A stretch of 64,000 bases of DNA from Megasphaera stantonii (lineage in GTDB: Bacteria; Bacillota; Negativicutes; Veillonellales; Megasphaeraceae), in NCBI RefSeq assembly GCF_003367905.1, contig NZ_CP029462.1:2418001-2482000 (forward strand). The letters are read 5' to 3'. The notes under the pieces are model-generated. The model saw only the letters and a program-made list of their open reading frames with translations. It was not told where the DNA came from and did no database searches. The translations under genes were made by a program, and so were the position numbers. This document shows, piece after piece, positions 9,301 to 16,586 of this stretch. Within the stretch, counting starts at the first letter, position 1; every line of letters starts with the position of its first letter.

Positions 9301-9872
9301 CCCTGGCGCAGCAGGAATTTTACCAGAAGCAATGCGCCGATTTGCAGGAATCGAGGGCCAAGCTGGAGGACATCGTCGCCGAAATCGACGACGCCATGAC
9401 GGCCCAGTTCCGCCAGGCCCTCGGTGAGATCGGCGGCCATTTTCAGCAGATTTTCAGCCGCCTCTTCGGCGGCGGCCAGGCTAAGGCCGTGCTGACGGAC
9501 GAGCAGGACGTGCTGAACGCCGGCATCGAGATCATGATTCAGCCGCCGGGAAAGAAAAAGCAGCAGCTGTCCTTGTTGTCTGGCGGCGAACGGGCTCTGA
9601 CGGTCATCGCCCTGCTCCTGGCCTTCCTGGCCTATCATCCGGCGCCGTTCTGCCTCGTCGACGAAGTGGACGCGGCCCTGGACGAGGCCAACGTCGAGCG
9701 CATGGCCTGCTATTTGAAAAATTACAGCGGCGCGACGCAGTTCATCGTCATTACGCACCGCCGCAAGACGATGGAAGCTGCCAATACGCTGCAGGGCGTG
9801 ACGATGGAAGAACGGGGTGTATCCCGGCTATTAACTGTTAAAGTAGACGAACTCTTAGAGAAAGGAACGTAA
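6318..9872 (+). CDS. smc: Chromosome segregation ATPase SMC
   Basis: Condenses and organises the nucleoid with ScpA and ScpB, which are not in this window. It has 1184 residues, the full family length. Walker A (GPNGSGKSN) is at 31-39. Two long coiled coils flank a hinge at roughly 515-640. The signature LSGGERALT lies near 1087-1095 and Walker B (LVDEVDAALDEAN) near 1111-1123. The TTG start has a GAGGAAC site a few bases upstream. The coils are alanine-, glutamate- and arginine-rich, which opens very long meaningless antisense frames. It precedes ftsY by 2 bases, a common Firmicute pairing. Confidence 0.97.
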   Translation: MRLVKMELRGFKSFADKTTLVFDKGITAIVGPNGSGKSNISDAVRWVMGEQNVRQLRGQKAEDVIFAGTERRRPQGAAEVSLYFDNSDGTLDVDFAEVVVTRRLFRSGDSEYYINKRPCRMKDIHMLFADTGIGQDSMAVIGQNRVDRILNSKPEDRRIIFEEAAGISRYKGRKQEGLRKIAETERNVERIRDMMAMLEERLGPMKEQAETLQTFRQLDAERISYEGTLTLQELRNCERLLEKAENNRLAVLTERQDVVKALAEAEEKRSTLMAAMEREGETMRRLDSEARQVHTELDGMKSRREAFVQRKEVLKERGAELDREERDWQKKKEDAAKRGLELQELSAQKTAELAAARKGLALTQALFGKAEEQARQAAAELEKVTASNSDRQQKLFVLRRDAEELRRRLQENGERCDELQRAVGAQQAARKEAERRCGDAAAQEEALRQEASAAEGAAASSRSQWEEAAQALQRIEDTYRRQRGQEDALAQRIRVLESMEQEHEGAGRPAKAVLDAKTGWRRQVCGLVGELCRIPPAYAAALDVALGAASRYIVTEDEQTAKAAIAYLKDRHAGRTTFLPLDTVKERRRTRDEETASQEPGIVGFASDILTYDAAYAGIFASLLGKTLVADSVDAGSRTARKYGYRLRIVCLDGTQFNAGGSLTGGSLKGKEGSLISRRALLEELKEQAVQLRAAKEQTAAQGREMRCKAEELKRNLDKQDEQSRTLQVELQKRQWQAASARQEAEKAQEELQRLDGQAEQLQQVRADMQAELVRQEEVLAVLEQTPAENTQELEAARTAALQEAEECRQALTERQIAVATLEEQVRQAGEQMRRHGEETAQHGRDGEGLSDRRREWRARLTETETLLQELTEKIALKERETQQKDAEKEEFYRDREENFRQSQTLEQSLAELRERERLCSERLSAANVQLEKYSGDIRRGEELLALQGLTRQEAMERRRDGSLKELHDRVADLKRRIADLGQINGNAEEEYRAALAQQEFYQKQCADLQESRAKLEDIVAEIDDAMTAQFRQALGEIGGHFQQIFSRLFGGGQAKAVLTDEQDVLNAGIEIMIQPPGKKKQQLSLLSGGERALTVIALLLAFLAYHPAPFCLVDEVDAALDEANVERMACYLKNYSGATQFIVITHRRKTMEAANTLQGVTMEERGVSRLLTVKVDELLEKGT

Positions 9873-9874
9873 TC

Positions 9875-10819
9875 ATGGGCTTTTTTTCAAAATTGCGCAA
9901 AGGTCTGGAAAAGACGAAGAAATCATTTATTCAGAATATTGAAACGGTCGTCCGCGGCTACGCCAAGATCGACGACGAAATGTACGAGGATTTGGAAGCG
10001 GTCATGCTGACCAGCGATATCGGTGTCGAAACGACGGATTACCTGCTGGGTAAAATCAGAGAAGGCGTCAAATCGAAAGAGATTCGCGACGGAAACGACG
10101 TCGTTCCTTATTTGGAAAAATGCGTTGTCGAGCTGTTGGAGGAAAACGCCGAGCCCATGCCGGACCGGACGGGGACGACGGAGGTCATCTTCATCGTCGG
10201 CGTCAACGGCGTCGGAAAGACGACGACTATCGGCAAGCTGGCCAAGTATTACACCCAGCAGGGGAAAAAGGTCATGCTGGCCGCCGGCGATACGTTCCGC
10301 GCCGCTGCATCGGAGCAGCTGACGATTTGGGCCGAACGGAACGACGTGCCTATCGTAAAGCATCAGGAAGGGGCCGACGCGGCGGCCGTCGTGTTCGACG
10401 CTACGGCTTCGGCTAAGGCCAGGGGCATCGACGTACTCCTCGTCGATACGGCCGGACGGCTTCACACGAAATCAAACCTCATGGAAGAGCTGCGGAAGAT
10501 GGCCCGCGTGGCCGGCCGCAACATCGACGGCGCGCCTCATGAAACGCTGCTGGTCCTCGACGCGACGACGGGACAGAACGCCGTCAGCCAGGCCAAGCTG
10601 TTCGGCGATGTCGTGCCCCTGACGGGCGTCGTGCTGACCAAGCTCGACGGCACGGCCAAGGGCGGCATTATCTTGTCTATCAAGCGGGAATTGGGCGTGC
10701 CCGTCCGCTGGGTCGGCGTCGGCGAAGGTGCTGACGACCTGCGGCCCTTCGACGCGGCTCAATTTGCCGATGCGCTGTTCGATAAAAACGTAACGCAGCG
10801 GGAACAGGAAGAAGACTAG
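9875..10819 (+). CDS. ftsY: Signal recognition particle receptor FtsY
   Basis: SRP GTPase that docks ribosome-SRP complexes at the inner membrane. It has 314 residues and lacks the long acidic A domain of enterobacterial FtsY, as is usual in Firmicutes. The N domain is helical. G1 (GVNGVGKTTT) lies near 109-118, DTAGR near 190, and TKLDGTAKGG near 255. The basic, amphipathic amino terminus (FSKLRKGLEKTKK) probably binds the membrane. The gene is translationally close to smc and is followed by a YhcH-family gene 12 bases downstream. Confidence 0.97.
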   Translation: MGFFSKLRKGLEKTKKSFIQNIETVVRGYAKIDDEMYEDLEAVMLTSDIGVETTDYLLGKIREGVKSKEIRDGNDVVPYLEKCVVELLEENAEPMPDRTGTTEVIFIVGVNGVGKTTTIGKLAKYYTQQGKKVMLAAGDTFRAAASEQLTIWAERNDVPIVKHQEGADAAAVVFDATASAKARGIDVLLVDTAGRLHTKSNLMEELRKMARVAGRNIDGAPHETLLVLDATTGQNAVSQAKLFGDVVPLTGVVLTKLDGTAKGGIILSIKRELGVPVRWVGVGEGADDLRPFDAAQFADALFDKNVTQREQEED

Positions 10820-10831
10820 GAGGGACGAGCT

Positions 10832-11314
10832 ATGTACGTAGGTAATTTAAAGCAGTGGGAAAAAGAGATTCCGTACGTGCCGGCAGGAGTAGCCAAGTGG
10901 ATAGAAAAGCTGGCGTCGTACGATTTGGCTTCGCTCGAACCGGGACGCCATGAATTAGGCGACGGCAACTACATGAACGTCGACGTCGGCGAAACCCATC
11001 CGGCGGCGGAACGGACGATGGAAGCCCATCGCGAGTACATCGACATCCAGACGGTCATTGAAGGAGACGAAATCATCGGTTATCAGCCCATTCGCAACGC
11101 CGGCGCCGTCGTGGAAGACCGCTCGGCGTCCGATGCCTGGTTTTATAATCCCCGCATTGGCGAAGATACGGTAATTCGCATGGTCCCGGGAACCTTCGCC
11201 GTCTTTACGCCTGCCGACGGCCATCGCTGCCTCTGCGCTCCCGACGGAGAGGGGAAACCGATTAAAAAGGCCATCATGAAAATACGCATTGCGTCTTTGG
11301 GAAAGACATACTAA
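10832..11314 (+). CDS. YhcH/YjgK/YiaL (DUF386) family protein
   Basis: Small cupin-like beta-sandwich protein of 160 residues. The family includes EbgC, the small subunit of evolved beta-galactosidase, and proteins of sialic-acid and other sugar operons; it is thought to bind or mutarotate sugars. The conserved features are HREYIDIQ (about 65-72) and a later TPADGHRC segment, which supply the histidines and acids of the metal site. A strong AGGAGGG site precedes the ATG. It probably reads through from smc-ftsY because the gap is only 12 bases. No sugar genes adjoin it, so its substrate is unknown. Confidence 0.88.
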   Translation: MYVGNLKQWEKEIPYVPAGVAKWIEKLASYDLASLEPGRHELGDGNYMNVDVGETHPAAERTMEAHREYIDIQTVIEGDEIIGYQPIRNAGAVVEDRSASDAWFYNPRIGEDTVIRMVPGTFAVFTPADGHRCLCAPDGEGKPIKKAIMKIRIASLGKTY

Positions 11315-11373
11315 CGGATGGCCGTCGGAAACTTAAAAAGAAATAAAAGTTTTCATCACCCAGATAATTTCTA

Positions 11374-11402
11374 TTGACTAATAAGATAGAGTATATTAAA
11401 CT
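11374..11402 (+). promoter_or_regulatory. Promoter of the tetR-MFP-RND operon
   Basis: TTGACT at 11374-11379, a 17-base spacer, and TAAACT at 11397-11402, about 60 bases before the tetR start. It lies in an AT-rich stretch that contrasts with the surrounding genes. Confidence 0.7.
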
Positions 11403-11441
11403 ATAAATTGGTACTGAGTTTTCATTTTTAGTTTACTATAT
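11391..11441. promoter_or_regulatory. Candidate TetR operator: imperfect inverted repeat
   Basis: GTATATTAAACTA (11391-11403) and TAGTTTACTATAT (11429-11441) are complementary at 11 of 13 positions. The left arm covers the -10 box, so a bound repressor would block transcription. A direct repeat, AGTTTTCAT, also lies at 11348-11356 and 11417-11425. That the adjacent TetR protein binds here is inference. Confidence 0.4.
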
Positions 11442-11459
11442 TACATAGGATGTGTTGAA

Positions 11460-12041
11460 ATGGCGGCAGATATTCGAGAAAAGATCATTGCCGAAGCTTT
11501 GCATGAAATCAACCGCCGCGGCGCGGATTTTCATATGGATGATTTGGCTCGAAACCTTCGCATCAGTAAGCGCACGCTGTACGAGCATTTTTCATCGAAG
11601 CAGGAAATTATTGAGAAATCGATGCTTTCTTTAATCGACGACATACATGAACAGCATGTGGCCCTGCTGGCGAATACGGAGATGACGACGGAAGAAAAAA
11701 TCATAAACTTCTTCAATGTAAAAACGCATTATATCTCCGTTCTTTCCGTTCGCAAGACCGACGAAATCCTGCGCAAGATGCCCGAGGTCTGCGCCGCGCT
11801 GGAAGAACGGCGCCGCATGGATTGGGCGCTGCTGAGCCAGTTGTTCGAACAAGCGCAGCAGGAAGATTCCTTTAAGGAAGTCGATAAGTTTCTTCTGATT
11901 CACATGCTGCACAGCGCTTCCGATGATATATTGGAATACTTCGACGAGTCGGAACATGAATCTTCTTTTTCCGAATATATGGAAAAATGTATCCGTGTAA
12001 TTTTATACGGAATAAAAAGACAGGAGGCAAGTAACGAATGA
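11460..12041 (+). CDS. TetR/AcrR family transcriptional regulator of the efflux operon
   Basis: Probable repressor of its own operon, released by an efflux substrate. It has 193 residues. The TetR helix-turn-helix is at about 20-48 (MDDLARNLRISKRTLYEHFSSK) with the family's YEHF recognition helix. The remaining helical domain would bind ligand and dimerise. An AGGA site precedes the ATG. The stop overlaps the next start codon as ATGA, so regulator and pump are translationally coupled. This is unlike the divergent acrR arrangement of enterobacteria and implies autoregulation. Confidence 0.9.
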   Translation: MAADIREKIIAEALHEINRRGADFHMDDLARNLRISKRTLYEHFSSKQEIIEKSMLSLIDDIHEQHVALLANTEMTTEEKIINFFNVKTHYISVLSVRKTDEILRKMPEVCAALEERRRMDWALLSQLFEQAQQEDSFKEVDKFLLIHMLHSASDDILEYFDESEHESSFSEYMEKCIRVILYGIKRQEASNE

Positions 12042-13204
12042 TACACAAACATAAGGTATTCACGATGGGCGTGACGGTGCTGACTGTCGCGTCGTTATTG
12101 GCAGGGTGCGGCTCTCAGGAGGCCGGGCAGAAGGCGCCTGTCGCCGTCAATACGTATAAGGTAACGGCGGAAGACACGCCTGTGCGGGCCGAGTACAGCG
12201 GCACGGTCATTGCGACGGATAAGGTTCCTGTACGCGCTAAGATTTCCGGCCGCGTCGTTGAAAAATACGTGCAGGGCGGCCAGCAGGTCACGGCGGGGCA
12301 GCCTTTATTCCGTATCGACAGCCGCGAATACGATGCGGCTTTGGAAAACGCCAAGGCCAACCGGGCTCAGGCTGCGGCCAATCTGGCCAATCAGCAGCTC
12401 AACCTGCGCCGGTATCAGCAGCTGGTCGAGCAGGACGCGATTTCCGTTCAGACACTGACGGATCAGGAAGCGGCGACGCGGCAGCAGCAGGCTGTGCTGG
12501 AAGCCAACGACGCGCTGGTGCAATCTGCTCAGGATAACGTCGACGATACGATCGTATACGCTCCGTTCAGCGGCAAGCTCAACGTCGACGACGTAGCCGT
12601 CGGCACGTACGCTACAGCCGGCCAGACCGACTTGGTGACGATTTCTACGTTAGATCCTGTGTACGTAGAATTCTCCGTCAGCGAAGCGGAATACCTGCAG
12701 ATGATGAAGAAGCGGTCGGACGAACCGGGCAGCTGGGGAGACCATCTGCAGCTGCGCCTGAGTGACGGCTCTATGTACGCCTATGAAGGCCACGTCGTGC
12801 AGATTAACCACGGCATGGACGGCAATTCCGGCTCCATCATTATCAAAGCGCAGTTTGAAAATCCGCAGAACCTCCTGATTCCGGGCTTGTACGCTACCGT
12901 CGTTTCTGACACGCAGGTACAGCAGCACGCCGTCATGGTTCCGCAGCGCGCCGTACAGCAGACCCTGGGCCGCTACTTCGTCTCAGTCATCGACAGCGAA
13001 GGCAAGGCGCAGAATAAGCCCGTTACGCCGGGTCAGAAGGTCGGCAAGTTCTGGATTATCAACGAAGGCATCAGCGACGGCGACCTCATCATCGTCGACG
13101 GCTACCAGAAAGCTACGGGCGGCGCGACGCTCGATCAGCACTTGCTGACAAAAGCCGAAATTGAAAGCGGCTCCGATATAGCTGTGAAAACAGAAAGTAA
13201 ATAG
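12038..13204 (+). CDS. RND efflux periplasmic adaptor lipoprotein (AcrA/MexA type)
   Basis: Periplasmic membrane-fusion protein that links an RND pump to an outer-membrane channel. It has 388 residues. A lipoprotein signal with LLAGC places the lipidated cysteine at about 24. The barrel-sandwich (lipoyl-like) domain includes PVRAKISGRVVEKYVQGG, followed by a helical hairpin (about 100-170), a beta-barrel and a membrane-proximal domain. It overlaps tetR by 4 bases and precedes the pump gene by 11 bases. Confidence 0.95.
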   Translation: MIHKHKVFTMGVTVLTVASLLAGCGSQEAGQKAPVAVNTYKVTAEDTPVRAEYSGTVIATDKVPVRAKISGRVVEKYVQGGQQVTAGQPLFRIDSREYDAALENAKANRAQAAANLANQQLNLRRYQQLVEQDAISVQTLTDQEAATRQQQAVLEANDALVQSAQDNVDDTIVYAPFSGKLNVDDVAVGTYATAGQTDLVTISTLDPVYVEFSVSEAEYLQMMKKRSDEPGSWGDHLQLRLSDGSMYAYEGHVVQINHGMDGNSGSIIIKAQFENPQNLLIPGLYATVVSDTQVQQHAVMVPQRAVQQTLGRYFVSVIDSEGKAQNKPVTPGQKVGKFWIINEGISDGDLIIVDGYQKATGGATLDQHLLTKAEIESGSDIAVKTESK

Positions 13205-13215
13205 GGGGCGAGAGA

Positions 13216-16200
13216 GTGATATCAAAATTCTTTATTGACAGGCCGATCTTCGCCATCGTCATATCGTTGATCATATCGATTGCCGGTCTCTTGGCGATGA
13301 TGTCCCTGCCTGTCGCAAAATATCCGAACGTTACGCCTCCGCAGGTCAGCGTGTCCGCGACCTATACAGGCGCTAACGCCGAAGTTATCAGTGATACCGT
13401 CGCCAGCGTCATCGAACGCCAGATGATCGGCGTCGACGACATGGTAAACATGTCCAGCTCCAGTAACGACAGCGGCCGGTATTCCCTGACCGTCCAGTTC
13501 GAAACGGGCAGTAACGACGACATGGACACGGTTAATACGCAGAACCGCGTCAGCCAGGTTCAGGCGACATTGCCGCAGGAAGTTACGGCAACAGGCGTTA
13601 CGGTCCAGAAATCGACGAGTTCTACGGCTATGGTTTTCGCCTTGTATTCCCCGAACGGTACTTATGACGCCACGTTCATGAAGAACTATGCAACCCAGTT
13701 CTTTATGGATGCCTTGAAATCCGTTTCCGGCGTCGGCAACGTTGAAGAATTTGGCTCCGACTACGCCATGCGTATCTGGATGGACCCGCTGAAGATGAAT
13801 ATCCTTCAGGTCACGCCGACGGATATTATTTCTGCTATTGAAGGCCAGAATATCCAGGCTGCCGTCGGCTCCATCGGCTCGCAGCCGACGACGAACGACC
13901 AGACGTACCAGTATACAATGCGCGCTGAAGGCCGTCTCCAGACTGCCGAACAATTCCGAGATGTCATCGTCCGTACCAATCCGGACGGAACGATGGTTCG
14001 CGTCGGCGATGTCGCCACGGTAGAATTGGGTGCAAAGGATTATAACGTGGAAGGCAACTTCAACGGCCAGCCTCAGGCCGGCTTCATGGTCAGCCTGACG
14101 TCAGACGCCAATGCCATGCAGACTGTAAGCGGCGCGCGGGAAGTATTGGAAGAAGCTAAAAAATCCTTCCCATCCGACTTGGATTACCGTATTATTTACG
14201 ACAGCACGAAGTTCGTATCGGCGTCTATCAACGAAGTTATTCACACCTTTGTGGAAGCGCTGCTCCTCGTAGCGGCTATCGTATACTTGTTCCTCCAGAG
14301 CGGTCGGTCGACGCTGATCCCGCTGATCGCCGTTCCTGTATCGCTGCTCGGGACCTTTGCCTGCTTTACGATTTTAGATTTCTCCATTAATACCCTGACC
14401 TTGTTCGCCATGGTTTTGGCTATCGGCCTTCTCGTCGACGATGCCATCGTCGTTATCGAAGCTGTCGAATATGAAATCAAGTACAACAACAAGGGGCCGA
14501 GGGAAGCGACGATCATCGCCATGCAGAACGTACAGAACCCGGTTATCGGCGTTGCCTGCGTACTGGCGTCCGTATTTATCCCAGTCGGCTTCCTGAGCGG
14601 CATGAGCGGTATTTTGTACCGGCAGTTTGCCTTTACGATTGCTATTTCCGTGGCCATTTCGGCCTTCGTCGCCCTGACGCTGACGCCGGCCATGTGCGCC
14701 TCTATCCTGAAGGTTCATAAACCGACGGAAAATCCGAAAGGCATCTTTAAATTTTTCCAGCAGTTCAATCGTGCTTTTGAACGCATGACGAACTGGTACG
14801 GTATCCGTCTGGTGCATTTGAACCGGCGCATCAAGTGGAGCGTCGCTTTCCTGATTATGATTTCCGGTATTTCCGGATTCTTGTTCACCATCATTCCGAC
14901 AGGCTTCGTGCCGTCGGAAGATAACGGCTTCGTCATCGTCAGCACGACCTTGCCGGAAGGCACGTCCCAGACGATTACCAAGCAGATTGCCGTCGATTTG
15001 GGCAACTGGATTGAACAGCAGCCCGGCGTTACGCAGTCCATGAATATCGTTGGCTACAACATGCTGGCCGGCGGCGCTAAGACGAATGGTGCGACGGCTT
15101 TCGTCGGCATGGAAGACTGGGATCAGCGTAAAGATCCGAGCATGTCCGTTGACGCGCTGGTAGGCAAGATCATGGCTCACGGTGCGCAGATTCCCCAGGC
15201 TTCGGTCGTCGCCATCAACCCGCCGCCTATTGACGGCATGGGCATTTCTGCCGGCTTTACGCTGCACATCGAAAACCGCGGCGGCCACACGACAGACGAA
15301 TTGATGGAAACGGCCAATAAGTTCATCGCCGAAGCGGCGAAACGGCCGGAAATCGGCTCCGTCTATACGGCCTTTTCCAACGATACGCCGGGGTATTACC
15401 TCGACGTAGACCGCGACATGGTTGCCAGAGAAGGCGTATCCATGAGCTCTGTATACCAGACCTTGCAGTCTTTCTACGGCTCGTACCAGATCAACGACTT
15501 CACTATTTTCGGACGTAACTTTAAGGTCGTCATCCAGGCAGCTCCGCAGTTCCGCGAAACCGTCGACGGCAACAAGAACCTCTACGTCCGCAATTCCAAT
15601 AACGAGCTCATTTCCGTGGCCAACTTCGTACGGCCCCGTCCGATTGGCTCGGCTTCTATTATCACTCGTTTCAACGACTATCCGGCCATTAAGATCATGG
15701 GCGCTCCGGCTGCCGGCCAGAGCTCCGGCGATGCGCTGAAAGCCCTGCAGGAAGTCGCCGCCGATACGCTCGGCGAAGGCTACACCTATGAATGGGCCGA
15801 CATGAGCCGTGAAGAAGTCGAAGCCGGCAACAAGACGATTTACGTCTTCGGTCTGGCTATCCTCTTCGTATTCCTCGTATTGGCAGCCTTGTACGAAAGC
15901 TGGAAGGTACCGTTCGCCGTACTGTTCAGCGTGCCGGCCGGCTTGTTCGGCGCGACGCTGTTCACGTACATCTTCGACCAGACGAACAACATTTACTTCC
16001 AGATCGGTATTCTCGCCGTTATCGGTTTGGCGGCTAAAAACGCCATCCTGATTATCGAATACGCTAAAGTCCGTGTCGATGAACGCGGCATGGATCCCGT
16101 ATCGGCGGCGATTGAAGCGGCGAAGATTCGTCTCCGTCCTATCGTCATGACGTCCCTGGCCTTCGTCGTAGGCTCTATCCCGTTGGCTCTTGCTACGGGC

Positions 16201-16368
16201 GCCGGCGCGGCATCCCGTGTCACCATGGGTATCGTCGTCGTCTTCGGTACGTCTATGGCGACGATTCTGGGCGTATTCCTCATTCCGATGCTGTTCATCC
16301 TCGTTGAAAAAATCGGCCATCAGCCGGTGAAGAAGAAACAGACCATCGGCAGATTAGGTGATATGTAA
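13216..16368 (+). CDS. RND multidrug efflux transporter (HAE1 family, AcrB/MexB type)
   Basis: Proton-driven inner-membrane drug exporter, 1050 residues, with the duplicated arrangement of twelve membrane helices and two large periplasmic loops. The amino terminus (FFIDRPIFAIVISL) is diagnostic. The proton-relay acids lie in GLLVDDAIVVIEAVE (about 400-414), and the relay lysine is in GLAAKNAILIIEYAK (about 936-950). The GTG start has a GGGCGAGAG site. No TolC-like gene follows, so the channel must be encoded elsewhere. Drug specificity cannot be read from the sequence. Confidence 0.96.
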   Translation: MISKFFIDRPIFAIVISLIISIAGLLAMMSLPVAKYPNVTPPQVSVSATYTGANAEVISDTVASVIERQMIGVDDMVNMSSSSNDSGRYSLTVQFETGSNDDMDTVNTQNRVSQVQATLPQEVTATGVTVQKSTSSTAMVFALYSPNGTYDATFMKNYATQFFMDALKSVSGVGNVEEFGSDYAMRIWMDPLKMNILQVTPTDIISAIEGQNIQAAVGSIGSQPTTNDQTYQYTMRAEGRLQTAEQFRDVIVRTNPDGTMVRVGDVATVELGAKDYNVEGNFNGQPQAGFMVSLTSDANAMQTVSGAREVLEEAKKSFPSDLDYRIIYDSTKFVSASINEVIHTFVEALLLVAAIVYLFLQSGRSTLIPLIAVPVSLLGTFACFTILDFSINTLTLFAMVLAIGLLVDDAIVVIEAVEYEIKYNNKGPREATIIAMQNVQNPVIGVACVLASVFIPVGFLSGMSGILYRQFAFTIAISVAISAFVALTLTPAMCASILKVHKPTENPKGIFKFFQQFNRAFERMTNWYGIRLVHLNRRIKWSVAFLIMISGISGFLFTIIPTGFVPSEDNGFVIVSTTLPEGTSQTITKQIAVDLGNWIEQQPGVTQSMNIVGYNMLAGGAKTNGATAFVGMEDWDQRKDPSMSVDALVGKIMAHGAQIPQASVVAINPPPIDGMGISAGFTLHIENRGGHTTDELMETANKFIAEAAKRPEIGSVYTAFSNDTPGYYLDVDRDMVAREGVSMSSVYQTLQSFYGSYQINDFTIFGRNFKVVIQAAPQFRETVDGNKNLYVRNSNNELISVANFVRPRPIGSASIITRFNDYPAIKIMGAPAAGQSSGDALKALQEVAADTLGEGYTYEWADMSREEVEAGNKTIYVFGLAILFVFLVLAALYESWKVPFAVLFSVPAGLFGATLFTYIFDQTNNIYFQIGILAVIGLAAKNAILIIEYAKVRVDERGMDPVSAAIEAAKIRLRPIVMTSLAFVVGSIPLALATGAGAASRVTMGIVVVFGTSMATILGVFLIPMLFILVEKIGHQPVKKKQTIGRLGDM

Positions 16369-16434
16369 GAGTATTGTATCTGCAGCTTCCCTTTTGACTG
16401 GAAGGGCGATACTGGATTTACGTTTTTGGCTCAG

Positions 16435-16457
16435 CGGTGCTGCCTTGTGCAGCACCG
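16435..16457 (+). repeat. Perfect 9-bp stem-loop after the RND operon
   Basis: CGGTGCTGC (16435-16443) and GCAGCACCG (16449-16457) enclose a 5-base loop. It has no T-run. It is the first of three hairpins in the 218-base gap and may act as an RNA-stabilising structure. Confidence 0.5.
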
Positions 16458-16471
16458 TTGGCTGAAAGTGC

Positions 16472-16517
16472 AGAAAAGGAGTTCTCGTGGGTATGTTCCC
16501 GTGAGAACTCCTTTTCT
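16472..16517. terminator. Strong bidirectional terminator of the RND operon
   Basis: AGAAAAGGAGTTCTC (16472-16486) is the exact reverse complement of 16503-16517. Wobble and GC pairs extend the stem to about 21 bp around the loop TATGTT. The A-run and T-run at its base allow it to work in both directions. Confidence 0.85.
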
Positions 16518-16540
16518 GTATGCTCAATACGGTGTACGAC

Positions 16541-16567
16541 AAAAAGCCGCATCGCTGCGATGCGGCT
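16541..16567 (-). terminator. Terminator of nadE
   Basis: AGCCGCATCGC (16545-16555) pairs with GCGATGCGGCT (16557-16567). The five A residues at 16541-16545 form the U-tail of a minus-strand transcript. It begins 20 bases past the nadE stop codon. Confidence 0.8.
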
Positions 16568-16586
16568 GTATGCGTCGTATATGCAG

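Noticed and set aside
14374-16320. A 648-codon open frame on the minus strand opposite the RND pump
   Set aside because: It is the exact mirror of a strongly conserved gene, has no ribosome site and no recognisable domain, and the high GC codon use keeps antisense frames open across the window. Similar long frames opposite smc (8370-9758) and the ftsX-M23 region (39949-41790) were dropped for the same reason.
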